DNA from: Demequina litorisediminis
GTDB lineage: Bacteria; Actinomycetota; Actinomycetes; Actinomycetales; Demequinaceae
Assembly: GCF_030161615.1 (NCBI RefSeq)
Contig: NZ_BSUN01000001.1
Location: 1,674,001-1,738,000, forward strand
DNA: 64,000 bases
Direction: 5' to 3'
Shown here piece by piece: positions 18,450-30,482 of this stretch (positions are counted from its first letter, which is position 1; every line of letters begins with the position of its first letter). A model generated the notes under the pieces. The model made no database searches, was not told where the DNA came from, and saw only the letters and a list, made by a program, of their open reading frames with translations. The position numbers were made by a program, and so were the translations under genes.

Positions 18450-21041
18450 TTAGCCGTCGGCGGCGATCGCCTGCAGGATGTCCAGGCGCGAGGCGCGGTA
18501 GGCCGGCCAGATGGCCGCCAGCACACCCGCGATGGCGGCGAGCACCGTGTAGACCACGAGCCAGACCCACGGAATCGTCACCCCGTCGAAGCCGAAGTCG
18601 GCGAGCGACAGCACCAGCGCGGAGCCGAGTGCGACACCCAGCACCATGCCCAGCACGGTGCCGAAGACCGCCATGATCATCGACTCGATGGTGATCATGC
18701 GCCACACCGCGCGGCGCTTCATGCCCACGGCACGCAGGAGGCCGATCTCGCGGGTGCGTTCCGTCACCGACAGCAGTAGGGTGTTCGCCACGCCCAACAG
18801 GGCGATGACGAGCGCCGAGCCGAGCAGCGCGGAGATGACACCCAGCAACAGGTCGATGAACTGGTTGGCGAGCCTGCTCGAGTTCACCCGGCTGCGCCAG
18901 CATGACGAGCGGATAGTCCTCGCTCAGCGCCTCCTGGATTCGCTCGGTCTGCTCGGTGAAGGTGACCTGGCCGGAGCCGGCCTCCTCGTCATCGGGCACC
19001 ACCGAGTCGTCGAACACCACGAGCGTCTGCACGGCCTCGACGTCGCCGAACAGGCTCGTCGCCCGTGGGGAACGTGACGAAGAAGTCGCCCTCGTTCTCG
19101 TTGAGGTAGCGACCCGTGACCTCGAGGCTCACGTCGCCCTCCGAGCCGGTCAGCGTGATCTCGTCGCCCACCTCGACTCCGAGGCTCCTCGATCGCCGGG
19201 TTGATGAAGACCTCGCCGTCGGACAGTTCGTCGATCGCGGGATCCGTGGCGTACTCGTACGTCTCGGAGGCCGTCTCGGGCTCGATCACACCGACGGCGA
19301 ACTGCGCGCCGTCAAACTCGGCGGTGCCGAAGCCGATCGAGCCTGGTGAAGGCCACGCCGTCCACGCCCTCGATGACATCGACCGCCCCATCGGGGATGG
19401 GGCCCTGCGTGGAGGTGGCGAAGAGGTCGGCCTTGGTCGACGCGAACTCCGACGTCACCACCGTCTTGAGCGACTCCGTGAAGGTCGCCACCAGCGCCAG
19501 CAGCATGACGCCGATCATCAGTGCCGCAGCGGTGTTGGCACTGCGCCGCGGCTCGCGTCGGATGTTATTGGCGGCAAGCCTTGCCGTCCACCCGGAACCA
19601 GGAGGTCAGCGGCTTGCGCATCAGGCTTGCGAGCGGCGACAGGAGCCTGGGCCGCGAGCAGGGTCACGCCGATCACGAGGATTGCCGCCCCCGCGCCCAC
19701 GTAGATGTAGGGCCTGTCGAGGTCGACGTAGAGGCCCAGCGTCACGAGCCCAGCGCCGATCAGCGCCAGGGCTCCGCCCACGATGTTGCGCACCTTGAGC
19801 GGCTTCTTGCCGCCCGTGGCGGACTCGCGCAGGGCCTCCATCGGAGCCACGCGCGAGGCGTGGAGTGCGGGAAGCAACGCGGAGACCAGCGTGACCGCAC
19901 CACCCATGACGTACGCCCACAGCACCGCGTCGAGCGGCAGCGACATGGTGCCAAAGATGTCCCCGGCGAAGAGCGAGACGAGTCCCGCAAAGCCGAGCGC
20001 GAGCAGGTATCCAAGGATGATGCCGAGGGTGGAGGCGAGCACGGCGACCACCAGCGCCTCGAGCAGGATCATGGACCGGATCTGCTTGCCCGTGACGCCG
20101 ATGGCGCGCATGAGGCCAAACTCTCGCGTGCGCTGCGTCACGATGATGCGGAACGTGTTGACGATGATGTACGCGCCCACAAACAACGAGATGCCCGCGA
20201 ACGCGATCGCGAAGATGTCGACGTACTGCAGCACGTCGTCGAGCGCCGCGGTCTGTTCGGCGGCCTTGTCTTCACCGGTGATGGCGCGGGTGCCGTCCGG
20301 GATGACCGCGTCGATGTCGGCCACGACCGAGTCGAGGTTGGCACCTTCAGCCGTGATGACGCTGACGGTGGCGTAGTTCGGGTCGTCCGCAAGGGTGTGC
20401 GAATCGGCATCCGAAATGTACGCGAGGGTGGCGCCCTGGAGATTGTTGTCCTCACCAAAGCGCACCGTGCCCACGAGCGTGAAGTCGGTGACGCCCGCCT
20501 CCGTCGCGATGCCGACGGTGTCGCCGATGGCGTAGCCCAGCGTCTCGATTGAGTCGACGTCAAGCACGATCTCGCCATCTGCCTCCACGCCCCGGCCGTC
20601 GACGATGGTCGACTGGTCGATGGTGGAGTCGCCGTACCAGTTGAAGATCTGGCTGGGGGCTCCCGAACCGGCGAGCGGGTCCGTGGTGCCCTCGCCCGTG
20701 TCGGCGGGCAGCACGGAGCCGGTGACCTGCACGCCACCCGCGGCGATCTCGACGCCGTCGACCTCGGAGATCGCGGCGACGTCGTCGGGCGAGAACACAC
20801 CCGCGCCAACGCTGAACGGGTCGCCGCCCTGGTCGGACTCCTCGGCGGCGTTCGGGTCAGCCTCCACCACGATGTCCGTGCCGGAGTAGATGTCGTCGAA
20901 GAGGTCGGAGAACCCCGACGACAAGGCGTTCGTGAAGGTCTGCGTTGCCGCCACCAGCGAGACGCCGAGAGCCACCGCGACGGCGGTGAGGATCAGCCGT
21001 TTCGGATTGTGCTTGACGGACTTCAGTGCGAGGCGAAACAT
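18450..21041 (-). CDS. ABC transporter permease with two FtsX domains; several frameshifts
   Basis: This is a large (about 860-residue) MacB/LolC-type permease. The N-terminal helix (LILTAVAVALGVSLVAATQT) is followed by an extracellular domain and a first FtsX domain (TQRTREFGLMRAIGVTGKQI). A second unit begins IRREPRRSANTAAALMIGVM and ends in a second FtsX domain (VTERTREIGLLRAVGMKRRA). Such ABC proteins usually export lipids or peptides or sense envelope stress rather than import. The frame is broken at about ten places near 18890-19640, almost all reading AGCCT or AGGCT where AGCT is expected. The ATG overlaps the stop of the ATPase gene by one base. Confidence 0.88.
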
Positions 21042-21786
21042 CAGTGCCCCATCTGCTTCATGCGGTCGAGCACGCGGTCGGCCGTGGGCTCACGCATCTC
21101 GTCAACGATCTGCCCGTCCTCGAGGAAGAGGATGCGGTCGGCGTAGGACGCGGCGGTCGGGTCGTGGGTGACCATGACGATGGTCTGGCCGAACTCCTTG
21201 ACCGCGCGCCGCATGAAGGCGAGGAGCCCGGCACCAGACTTCGAGTCGAGGTTGCCGGAGGGCTCGTCGGCGAAGATGATCTCGGGCCGCGACACGAGCG
21301 CGCGCGCCACCGCGACGCGCTGCTGCTGGCCACCGGAGAGCTCCGCGGGAAGGTGCGTGAGGCGCTGGCCAAGGCCAAGGATGCCGATGATCTCGTCGAA
21401 CCACGCCTTGTCGACCTTGGTGCCCGAGATGTCGAGCGGAAGCGTGATGTTCTCGCGCGCCGTCAGCGAGGGAATCAGGTTGAACGACTGGAAGACGAAC
21501 CCGATGTACTTGCGGCGTACCTCGGTGATCTGCGCCTCGGACAGGCTGGGTGATGGTCGTTTCGGCGATGGTCGAGGACCCGGCCGAGAGCCTTGTCGAG
21601 GCCGGCAAGGGTGTGCAGGAGCGTCGACTTGCCCGATCCCGAGGGGCCCATGATGGCGGTGAACTCGCTGCGGGCGATGTCCACGTTGACGCCGTCAAGG
21701 GCGCGGACCGCCGCCTCTCCGGTGCCGTAGTCCTTGTAGCCGTCTCGCATGGACGCCGCGAGGGCGGGTGCGGCGGTAGAGGTCAT
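21041..21786 (-). CDS. ABC transporter ATP-binding protein (MacB/LolD type); frameshifts
   Basis: Walker A is GPSGSGKST near residue 47; Walker B is EIIFADEPSGNLDSKSGAGL, followed by the His switch in VMVTHDPTAA. The central part with the signature motif is split over three frames by insertions near 21366-21600 (for example GAGAGCC). The ATPase drives the two-FtsX permease encoded just downstream, with which it overlaps by one base (TGATG). A 175-bp gap upstream separates it from the NarL-type regulator gene, and its promoter should be there. Confidence 0.9.
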
Positions 21787-21961
21787 GGTGGTGCCTTTCG
21801 TTGGGCAGGAAGGGGTGCAGACGTCAGCGTCGACGCGCCCAGTGTGGCAAAAACTCTGGCCCGCCGCCCATCCCCCACGCGGACGGTTCCACCTGAGTTC
21901 TCTCAGGGTTCACCCCTGGGACGTGCTGGGGCCGATGCTCGGCGACGGCCGCGGATCGGCG

Positions 21962-22628
21962 CTATCCGCGCGGAATGACGATGCCGGACTCGTAGGCCTC
22001 GACCACAGCCTGAACCCTGTCGCGCACCCCCAGGCTTGGTGAGGATGTGGCTCACGTGAGTCTTCACGGTGGTGGAGGAGACCCAGAGTTCCTGCGCGAT
22101 CTCCTGGTTGGACATGCCGCGAGCGATGAGCCTCAGGACCTCCACCTCGCGGTCCGACAGGTCGCCGATGGCCTCCGGGGACGGGACGTGCTCGACGGCG
22201 TCGACGGTGCCGTGGGCGAAGCGTTCGATGACGCGGCGGGTGACCTCTGGCGCCAGCAGTGCCTCGCCCGCCGCGACCACGCGCACGGCGTTGACGAGGG
22301 TGTCGCCGTCGGCGCTCTTCAGGAGGAACCCGGAGGCGCCGACGCGGAGCGCCTCGTACACGTACTCGTCGTCGTCGAAGGTGGTGAGGATGACCACCTT
22401 GGTCTCGGGACTCGCCTCGATCACCGTGGACGTGGCGGCGAGGCCGTCCATGCCTGGCATGCGGATGTCCATGAGCACCACGTCGGGGGTGAACTGGCGT
22501 GCCATCGCAGCCGCCTCGGCGCCGTCGGCCGCCTCGGCCGCCACGGCGATGTCGTCCTCCGCCTCGAGGATCATGCGGAGGCCTACGCGCACCATCGCCT
22601 GGTCGTCCACTAGCGCTACCCGGATCAT
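21962..22628 (-). CDS. NarL/FixJ-type response regulator; one frameshift
   Basis: The receiver domain has VALVDDQAMVR with the acidic pair, the phospho-acceptor Asp in VVLMDIRMPGMDG and the conserved Lys in GFLLKSADGD. The C-terminal LuxR-type helix-turn-helix is DLSDREVEVLRLIARGMSNQ. One insertion near 22034 (AAGCCTG for AAGCTG) shifts the last 20 residues, which should read ILTKLGVRDRVQAVVEAYES and end at 21962. Its ATG overlaps the kinase stop (ATGA). It probably controls the adjacent ABC exporter. Confidence 0.92.
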
Positions 22629-23901
22629 CGGTCCTCGTTTCCTTCAGCCTGAGCGGCTTCCTTCACCTGATCGTCACCCGAGGGCAGCACGGCGTGCACC
22701 TCGAAGCCACCGCCTCGTCGCGGCCCGTGCGACAGTGCGCCGCCGAGTGCGTGGACGCGCTCCGCCATGCCAGCGAGTCCGTGGCCGCCGCTGACCCTGG
22801 CACCCTCGGTGCCCACCCCGCGGCCGTCGTCCTCCACCGAGATGTGCACCGCATCGGCCGTGCGGTTCACGGTGACCTTGGCGCTGGCGCCGGGGCCCGC
22901 GTGCTTCATGGCGTTGGTGAGGGCTTCCTGGATGATGCGGTAGGCGCTCACCTCGACGCCAGCGGGCACGTGGGCGGAGCCGGACACGTCGAGCGTGACG
23001 GGGAAGCCTGCCTCGCGCACGTGGCGCGCGAGCGAGGGCAGCGCGGCGAGCGAGGGCATGGGCGCGAGGCTCGTCGCGTGCGGGTGCGCGGTCCGCGTTC
23101 CTGCCGCCAGCGAGCGCGCGGTCCACGCCTGCACGCTCCGCGGCCTCCTGCTCGGAGGCGCGCAGCACGCGGATCATGCGCTGCATCTCCTCGAGGCCCT
23201 TGCGGCCGGAGGCCGAGATGGTGGCGAGGGTGTCCGTGAGTTCGGGCGAGGCGTCGCGGGCGCGTCGCCTCGCACCCTCCGCCTGCAGGGTCATGACCGT
23301 GATCTCATGCGCCACCACGTCGTGGAGGCTCTCGTGCAATGCGGGCGCGTTCGGCGCGCACGGCATCGGCCGCGATCTCGTAGCCGGCCTGCTCACGCCG
23401 GGCGTGCGCGACCTCGCCTCCGAGACGCGCTCGCGGAGCCGACGGTCGTTCATGCCCAGTAGCAGCGGGATGGCGATACCGAGAGGCTCCATGAGTAGCG
23501 AGTAGCCCTCCACAGAGTCGAGCGTCACCACGCCTACCCCCGTCCAGGCCAGCATGATGGCCAGCAGGACCGCGCAGTGCTTGAGCGTGGTCGCGCGGGG
23601 AATGGACGATGCCACCGTGTAGACAGCGAGGAACAGCCCCAGCATGGCGGGCGTGGGTTCGTAACCGAGTCCCGCGACCACGAGCCACAGGGCGAAGGTG
23701 ACCCACATGACCGCGCGCGGGTAGGCTCTGGCGCCAAATGAGCGGCAACACCAGGGCGGCCATGAGGGTCCACCCGAGCGGGTCCATGAGGCGGTAGGTC
23801 TCGATGGGGACGTCGGTGATCTGGAGCGTCCAAGCGATCGAGACGACCATCAGCCCTGCGGCGATGGCGGCGTCGATCCAGCGCGGTGCTCTCACGTCCA
23901 T
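22625..23901 (-). CDS. NarL-family sensor histidine kinase; frameshifts
   Basis: An N-terminal membrane domain of about five helices starts MDVRAPRWIDAAIAAGLMVV. The HisKA_3 dimerisation box is LHDVVAHEITVMTLQAEGAR, with the phospho-acceptor His, after removal of one base near 23333. The ATPase domain has YRIIQEALTNAMKHAG (N box), VEDDGRGVG and GHGLAGMAERV. Several insertions at AGCT sites (near 23095, 23333, 23395 and 23720) split it. It overlaps the response regulator gene by four bases. The ligand is unknown; the layout resembles LiaS/VraS-like envelope sensors. Confidence 0.85.
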
Positions 23902-23963
23902 CCGCCCAGCGTAGGGCAGGGGCGCGGCCTGGCTTCGGCACCGATGGCCGATGCCGCGGCGGC

Positions 23964-24626
<663 letters not shown>

Positions 24627-24630
<4 letters not shown>

Positions 24631-26092
24631 GCGAGGGCTCCGTTCCGGGGAAGGATCATGGTGAAGGTGGAACCGCGGCCTGGCTCCGAGAACACGTCGA
24701 GGCGCCCACCGTGTGCACCGACGATAGCGGCGACGATGGTCAGTCCGAGACCGGAGCCCTCTACCTCAGGGTCGAGTCGCGTGAAGCGCCCGACGATTTC
24801 CTTGTGCTTGCTCGGGGCGATGCCGAGGCCCTCGTCGCTCACCCACATGCGGACCTGGGTGGGGGTGACGGCGGAGCCGACGAGGATGCGCGAGCCGGGC
24901 GCGGAGAACTTCACGGCGTTGGCGGCCAGTTGGAGCCACGCCTGGGTGATGCGCTGGGGGTCGACGATGACCGTGCCGTGGGCGAGGCCGTCCAAGTGCC
25001 AGTCGCGTTCGCCGAGCGCGCTCGCACGCGCGTAGGCGGACTCGGTGAGCCTCCGCCAGATCGGTGGGGGTGCGGTGCACGAACTCGGGACGGTCGGACT
25101 TCGCTAGCGTCACGAGGTCGTCGACGAGGCGCGCCATCATCGATACCTCGTCCAGCAGGCTCCTTCTGGGAGCGCTCCACCTCTTCCGCGTCGCGGGGCT
25201 CGAGGACCTCGAGGTTGGTGCGCATGATCGCCAGCGGCGTGCGAAGGCTCGTGCGAGGCGTCGTCGAGGAGCCTGGCGCTGGTCCTCGAAGGCGCGCTCG
25301 ATGCGGTCGAGCATGGCGTTGACCGTGCTGGTGAGCCGGGCGAGATCGTCGTGCCCCTCCACCGGTACCCGCTCGGAGAGGTCATGCTCGGAGATGCGGC
25401 GCACGCGAGCCTCGAGCGTGGCGATGGGCTGCAGGGTGCGTCCCACGGTGGTCCAGGCCACGACGCCGATCATCGCCAGCGCGATCAGGGCCACCAGCGC
25501 GTAGAGCCTGGAACGTCTCGGCGAGATTCGCCTGCAGGGCGCCGCGATCGGTGGCGAACGAGAACACGCCCACCACGGTGCCGTCGGGTTCGACGATCGG
25601 TACGGCGGCATAGCGATAGTCCGCCGTGTCGGTCGTGACGGAACGGACCACGACCGTCTCCGACGCGTGGTCCGAGGCTTCTTCGAGGAACTGCTCGTCG
25701 TCCTCGAGCCGCAGGCGCGACGGAGCGGAGGGGACGTAGCGAGCCACCGTGCCGACGTGTGCGACGGCAGATTCTGTGGGGCTCGCGACCACACGGAGCA
25801 TCGCCTCACGCATGAGGGCCTGCGACGACGCGTACGGCTCGCCGGTGGTGGGGTCCACGTCGGTCGCCAGTTCGGTGAAGGCCTGGGCACGGAGCGCGAT
25901 GTCTTCGGTGATCTGGCTGTCAATGCGGCCGCGCTCGATGACCCACGCCGTGAGGCCCGCGATGACGAGGGCCGTGGCGGTCAGCGCAATGAGGTACGCC
26001 AGCAGGCGCGAACGCACGCTGGTGCGTTGCGCGGCAGCGGCCGCCTTGTCGAAGAATCGCGCGATGATGCCCTCCAGGCCCTTGCCGCTCAC
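24627..26092 (-). CDS. HAMP-containing sensor histidine kinase; frameshifts
   Basis: There are two membrane helices (LLAYLIALTATALVIAGLTA near residue 30 and LYALVALIALAMIGVVAW near residue 200) flanking an extracellular sensor region. A HAMP linker follows (RTLQPIATLEARVRRISEHD), then the H box DDASHELRTPLAIMRTNLEV and the ATPase domain (LQLAANAVKFSAPGSRI, DEGLGIAPSKHK, GSGLGLTIVAAIVGAHGG). Breaks near 25050, 25160, 25270 and 25510 are AGCT-type. The start GTG at 26092 is uncertain. It pairs with the OmpR regulator. The short region upstream may hold its own promoter. Confidence 0.88.
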
Positions 26093-26178
26093 GGTAGCGC
26101 GCCTGGGGCGTGGTTCACGGACATGCGACGACGGCCCCGGCAGGTGCCAGGGCCGTCGTCGAGGCGTGGTGGTGGAGG

Positions 26179-27076
26179 TCAGCGGCGGCCGTCCCACGAC
26201 CCACCATCGTGGTCGTGGTCTCCGCGCCGCGTGTCCTCCACGCCCCAGCCATCGTTGTCGCGCGAGCCTGTCCCGCTCGTCGTCGTGCGCGTCCCGCTGT
26301 GCGTCGTCGCGGCCGAGGTCCCCATCGGTGCTGCGCTCATCGCCGCCCCACGCGTCGTCGCTCTCCCCGTGGTCGCCGCGCTCGCGGTCGGGACTGTCCG
26401 CTTGCGTGCGTGCGTCACCACGGTCGGCTCGCGCCTCACGCGCGCCGCGCTCCTCGCCCCAGGCCTTGACGAGGCGGTCGCAGCCCTTGTCGTCGGCGAG
26501 GTCAGCGGCCGCAAGGTCGACGCCACACCCGTGTGCGGCCTCGACGATGTCCGCCTTCCACGCCCGGAGGGCATCCGTGCGTTGCTGGTGTGTTCCACCG
26601 GTCAGGTCCGGCTTTGACGGAAGGTCACATGCGGCGAGGGCCGCCCCTGCCGCCGCGAGATCGCGGGTCTTGCCCGCGGCATCGTCCTTAGTGGCGGAGC
26701 CTTCGCTCGTGGCGTCCGAGCCGGCGGCGGCCGCATCGGCCCCATCAGTGGTGACCACTGCGGTCGAGACCTCCGCCGCCTCGCTGTCGTCGCGCGAGGC
26801 CTTGCCCTTCTTCTTGTCGCCGCACGCGCCGTCCGCGTCGCACTCCAACAGAGGGTCCGCGCCCACCTCGATGGGTACCCCAGGCAGCAGGGCGGTGCCC
26901 GTGTGGGTCGGAGTGGGCTCGGGGGTGGCGCCGTCGGCCTGCTGCAGCGTGATGCCGGTGCCGATGGGTTCATCCGTGGGCACGCCCGCCATGGCGGTCG
27001 CCGTGCCCGCCACGATCATTGACAGCCCCAGGAACCCGGCGGCCACCGTGACGGTGCGAAGGCTCGGTGCGTTCAT
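26179..27076 (-). CDS. Secreted, low-complexity protein of unknown function; one frameshift
   Basis: A signal peptide is visible (LRTVTVAAGFLGLSMIVAGT, cleavage probably after ATAMA). The middle is rich in Ala, Asp and Thr. A Cys-containing segment follows (CDLPSKPDLTGGTHQQRTDA, then ADLADDKGCDRLVKAWGEER), and the C-terminus is very rich in Asp, Arg and His (TRRGDHDHDGGSWDGRR). An insertion near 26265 (GACAGGCTCG for GACAGCTCG) makes the frame seem to run into the kinase; removal gives a stop at 26179. The acidic His-rich tail suggests metal binding, which is inference. It may provide the signal for the downstream kinase. Confidence 0.6.
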
Positions 27077-27125
27077 GGCCACCACTGTCCCGCGGTGCCC
27101 CTGAGGAATCACTCAGGTGATCGGG

Positions 27126-27941
27126 TCACCGATCGTCGAGGCGCAGCCACCTAAAGGTCTTCGCGGAGATCACGAGCCCGGCCACCAGCCACACCGACAG
27201 CACGATGGCGATCAGCGGCAGTTGCCACGAGCCGGCGGCCTCCGCCGCCGCGAACTCGTCGGGCAGGAACACGGCGCGCATGCCCTGTGCCAGCCACTTC
27301 AGGGGGAACACCTCGGCGAAGTGCTGAAGCCACGAGGGCAACTCCGTGAACACGAAGAACACGCCGGACGTGAACTGCAGGACCAGCACCACGGGCGTGA
27401 GGATGGCCGATGCCGCCTTGCCATTGCGCAGCAGCGACGAGGTGGCGATGCCCCACGCGGTCGAGCACGCGAGGCCCAGGACGAACACCCACGCAAACGT
27501 GACCCAGTGCCACGCGTCGGCGGGCAGCGACACGTCGAACAGGAGCGCGCCCATCGCGATGAGAAGCGCCACCTGGACGACCGACACGACGAGGACCTGA
27601 AGGATCTTGCCGAAGAAGTACGCGGTCGGCGGCAGGGGAGTGGCGTGGATGCGCTTGAGGGCGTCCTCGGAGCGGTCGATCGAGATCGAGATCGCCAACG
27701 ACTGGAACCCCGTGTTGAGCATGCCGGACGCGATCATGCCCGCCAGGAAGTATTGCCCGAAGGAGACGCCGGTGCCGTACAGATCATCGGTGTTGAAGAT
27801 CGCCCCGAACAGCGCGAGGAAGATCATCGGGAAGAAGAAGATGAAGATCATCTGCTCGCGCGAGCGAGTGAACTCCTTCACCTCGACCACAAACCGGTCC
27901 GCCGTCATGGACCACCACGAGGGTGCGGTGCGCGCGCTCAT
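27126..27941 (-). CDS. ABC-2 type transporter permease
   Basis: A 271-residue, six-helix ABC-2 permease: MIFIFFFPMIFLALFGAIFN, FGQYFLAGMIASGMLNTGFQ, QVLVVSVVQVALLIAMGALL and SAILTPVVLVLQFTSGVFFV. The family exports drugs, antibiotics or polysaccharides. The frame is intact. It overlaps the ATPase gene by four bases. The substrate cannot be inferred, but the position next to two signalling pairs suggests an inducible drug or peptide exporter. Confidence 0.9.
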   Translation of the reverse strand: MSARTAPSWWSMTADRFVVEVKEFTRSREQMIFIFFFPMIFLALFGAIFNTDDLYGTGVSFGQYFLAGMIASGMLNTGFQSLAISISIDRSEDALKRIHATPLPPTAYFFGKILQVLVVSVVQVALLIAMGALLFDVSLPADAWHWVTFAWVFVLGLACSTAWGIATSSLLRNGKAASAILTPVVLVLQFTSGVFFVFTELPSWLQHFAEVFPLKWLAQGMRAVFLPDEFAAAEAAGSWQLPLIAIVLSVWLVAGLVISAKTFRWLRLDDR

Positions 27942-28826
27942 GACTGGACCTGCGCATCGGCCGCATCGGCCGCACCGGCAGCTGCCGCAGCGTCGCCGAT
28001 GAGGTCGAGGTAGACGTCCTCGAGGCTCGGATGCACCACCTCAAGGCCCGGCACTTCGCCGTCGTGGCGCGCGAGAAGGTCGCGCAGCAGGGCCGTGGGC
28101 CGTGCGGTCGTCTCGGTGTGCGCCGCCCCCGCCTCCTCCCACGTCACGCGGGCGCCGCTGGCCAGCGAACGCAGGCCCGCCGGAGTGTCGAGCGCCACCA
28201 GGCGACCGGCGGCCAGGATGCCGATGCGATCGGCAAGGTGATCGGCCTCGTCCAGGTAGTGGGTGGTGAGGACCACCGTGGTGCCGTCGTCGGTGAGAGA
28301 CTCGATGAGTCGCCAGAACTGGCGGCGTGCCTCGGGGTCGAAGCCGGTGGTGGGCTCGTCGAGGAAGATCAGTTCGGGGCGGCCGATGACCGCGAGCGCC
28401 ACGTCGAGGCGTCGCCGTTGTCCGCCCGAGAGCCTCCTGAGGCTTCTCGTCGGCCTTGTCGGTGAGGCCCACCGCGGCCAGAGTCTCGTCGACGTCGCGA
28501 GGATTCGAGTACAGCGCGGTCGCGTGGGCAAGGGCCTCGCGAGCGGTCAGGAACGAACGCGGCGACGTGGACTGCAGCATCAGCCCCACGCGTTCGCGCC
28601 ACGAGCGGGTCGCCATGATGGGGTCGAGCCCGAGCACCGCTACCTCGCCGGCATCGCGCGTGCGGAAACCCTCGAGGATCTCGACGGTGGTGGACTTTCC
28701 CGCGCCGTTCGGTCCGAGCAGCGCGAACACCTCGCCGCGCTCGATGGTGAGGTCGAGGTCGTCGACCGCCCTCACTCCGCCATAGGACTTCACAAGGCCA
28801 CGGACCTGGACCACCGCATCGGACAT
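27938..28826 (-). CDS. ABC transporter ATP-binding protein (DrrA/CcmA type); frameshift
   Basis: Walker A is LLGPNGAGKST near residue 40; the signature is RRLSGGQRRRLDVALAVIGR and Walker B is ELIFLDEPTTGFDPEARRQF, followed by THYLDEADHLADRI. This is the DrrA-like subgroup that serves ABC-2 permeases. One inserted base near 28436-28445, at the signature motif (AAGCCTC for AAGCTC), splits the frame. The ATG at 28826 starts a clean N-terminus (SDAVVQVRGLVKSYGGVRAV). It is coupled to the permease gene by a four-base overlap. Confidence 0.9.
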
Positions 28827-28868
28827 GGCTACGAGGCTAACGGGCGGTTGGGCCCGGCGCCTCCACCG

Positions 28869-30320
28869 TCACAGGCCGTACGCCTCGGCAAGTCGCAGCC
28901 ACGCCTCGCTCACCGTCGGGAACGCGGGGACGGCGTGCCACAGGCGATCCATGGGCACCTCGCCCACGACCGCGATGGTTGCGGCGTGAAGCATCTCGCC
29001 CGCGTCGGGTCCCACGAAGGTGGCGCCCACGATGACTCGGCGCTCGCGGTCCACCAGGACCAGCGCACGGCCCGCATAGTCGGGGTGCGTGACGCCCGCG
29101 CCCGCGACGCCGCCAAGGTCGACCGCGACTTCATCGACGGCGAGGTCCGCGGCGTCGCATGCGGCTCGGGTCAGTCCCACCCAGGCGACCTGAGGCCGGG
29201 TGAACACCACCTGCGTCTGGGCCCCGTGGTCGGCGGTGGCGCGCAGCGGGCTCCACGGGTGCTCGGCATCTTCGTTGCCAGCGGCCCGCGCCGCGATCAC
29301 GTCGCCGCACACCCGTGCCTGGTACTTGCCCTGGTGAGTGGTTGCCACGCGTCCGGTGACGTCGCCGCACGCGTAGAGCCACGGATCGCCGTCGCCCACG
29401 GCGGCGATCACCGCGGTGGAGTCGTCGATCGCCAGGGGCGCCTCGGGGTCGAGGCCGATGCTGCCGAGCCCCACGTCGCCCGTCCTCGGCGTGCGTCCGG
29501 TGGCGACCAGGATCTCGGTGCCGGCCACCTCCCGCTCGGTGCCCGAGGCATCGGCGATCGTGACCGCGACGTCGGCATCGCGCGCTGCCCGTGCGACCCG
29601 CACCACCGAGGATCCCGTGTGCACGTCGACGCCCAGTTCCCTCAGGGACTGCTCGACGGCGGCGCCTGCAAACGGTTCCGCCGCACCGAGCAGACCCCCG
29701 CGAGCCACCAGCGTGACCCGCGACCCGAGGTCGGCGTACGCCGTGGCCATCTCACAGCCCACCACACCACCACCGAGGATGACGAGAGAGTCGGGGACGG
29801 CATCGGCGGCCGTGGCGTCACGCGACGTCCACGGATCGGCCTCGACGAGGCCAGGGATATCAGGCAACACCGGCACCGAACCGGTGGCGACCACCACGGC
29901 ATGGGTAGCGGTCAGCGTGCGCGGGGCCTGCGCGCCGTCGCCGCGCTCACCCGCGGTCACCTCGACGGTCCTCACGCCGGCGATGCGGCCGTGGCCGCGC
30001 ACCAGGGTGATCCCCGCCGAGTCGAGCCATTCCTCCTGGCCGGAGTCGTCGCCCTCGCCCGTCACGGAGTCGCGCCACGCGAGTACCGCCGCCGCATCAA
30101 GCGGGCCGACCTGGGGGACGCCGGGCACCCCCGTCGCCGCGGCACGAGCCGCGCCGGGACGCAACAGCGTCTTCGACGGCATGCATGCCCAGTACGAACA
30201 CTCACCCCCCACGAGCTCCGCCTCCACGATGGCGACGCTGAGGCCGCCTCGCTTGGCGCGGTCCGCCGCGTTCTCGCCCACGGGTCCTGCGCCGATCACG
30301 ATGACATCGAAGGTGTCCAT
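28869..30320 (-). CDS. FAD-dependent pyridine nucleotide-disulfide oxidoreductase
   Basis: A 483-residue protein of the dihydrolipoamide dehydrogenase/mercuric reductase superfamily. The FAD dinucleotide fold is VIVIGAGPVGENAADRA. The redox-active pair is in GGECSYWACMPSKTLL (C-x4-C), and the NAD(P) fold is LVILGGGVVGCEMATAYADL. The second FAD contact is LYACGDVTGRVATTHQGKYQ, and the C-terminal AVPAFPTVSEAW replaces the usual HAHPTLSE. That change, with ECSYWAC in place of the common TCLNVGC, places it in an actinobacterial branch of unknown substrate. ATG at 30320 gives the standard N-terminus. The frame is intact. Confidence 0.88.
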   Translation of the reverse strand: MDTFDVIVIGAGPVGENAADRAKRGGLSVAIVEAELVGGECSYWACMPSKTLLRPGAARAAATGVPGVPQVGPLDAAAVLAWRDSVTGEGDDSGQEEWLDSAGITLVRGHGRIAGVRTVEVTAGERGDGAQAPRTLTATHAVVVATGSVPVLPDIPGLVEADPWTSRDATAADAVPDSLVILGGGVVGCEMATAYADLGSRVTLVARGGLLGAAEPFAGAAVEQSLRELGVDVHTGSSVVRVARAARDADVAVTIADASGTEREVAGTEILVATGRTPRTGDVGLGSIGLDPEAPLAIDDSTAVIAAVGDGDPWLYACGDVTGRVATTHQGKYQARVCGDVIAARAAGNEDAEHPWSPLRATADHGAQTQVVFTRPQVAWVGLTRAACDAADLAVDEVAVDLGGVAGAGVTHPDYAGRALVLVDRERRVIVGATFVGPDAGEMLHAATIAVVGEVPMDRLWHAVPAFPTVSEAWLRLAEAYGL

Positions 30321-30434
30321 CTCTGCATCGTCACCCGAGCCCGCCGCATGACGCAAGGGCAGCGGGGAGTGGGGGCCGCGATCCGCTCGCACGGGAGCCT
30401 GAGCGCGGCCGATGCTGGGGCGGACAGACGCGAA

Positions 30435-30464
30435 GGGCGGCCCCGGCCGGAGCCGGGGCCGCCC
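30435..30464 (-). terminator. Hairpin terminator after aminotransferase gene
   Basis: GGGCGGCCCCGGC and GCCGGGGCCGCCC form a 13-bp perfect stem with a four-base loop, 19 bases downstream of the stop codon at 30483. Confidence 0.75.
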
Positions 30465-30482
30465 TGACGACGGAAGTGGTGC

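Noticed and set aside
25382..27112. One long open frame that seems to join the secreted protein to the HAMP kinase
   Set aside because: The fusion arises from an AGCT insertion near 26265. Removing it gives a natural C-terminus (DHDHDGGSWDGRR) and a stop at 26179, and a separate kinase start follows.
28263..30467. A 734-codon plus-strand frame opposite the flavin oxidoreductase
   Set aside because: Length is explained by high GC; the minus strand carries clear FAD, NAD and CxxxxC motifs.
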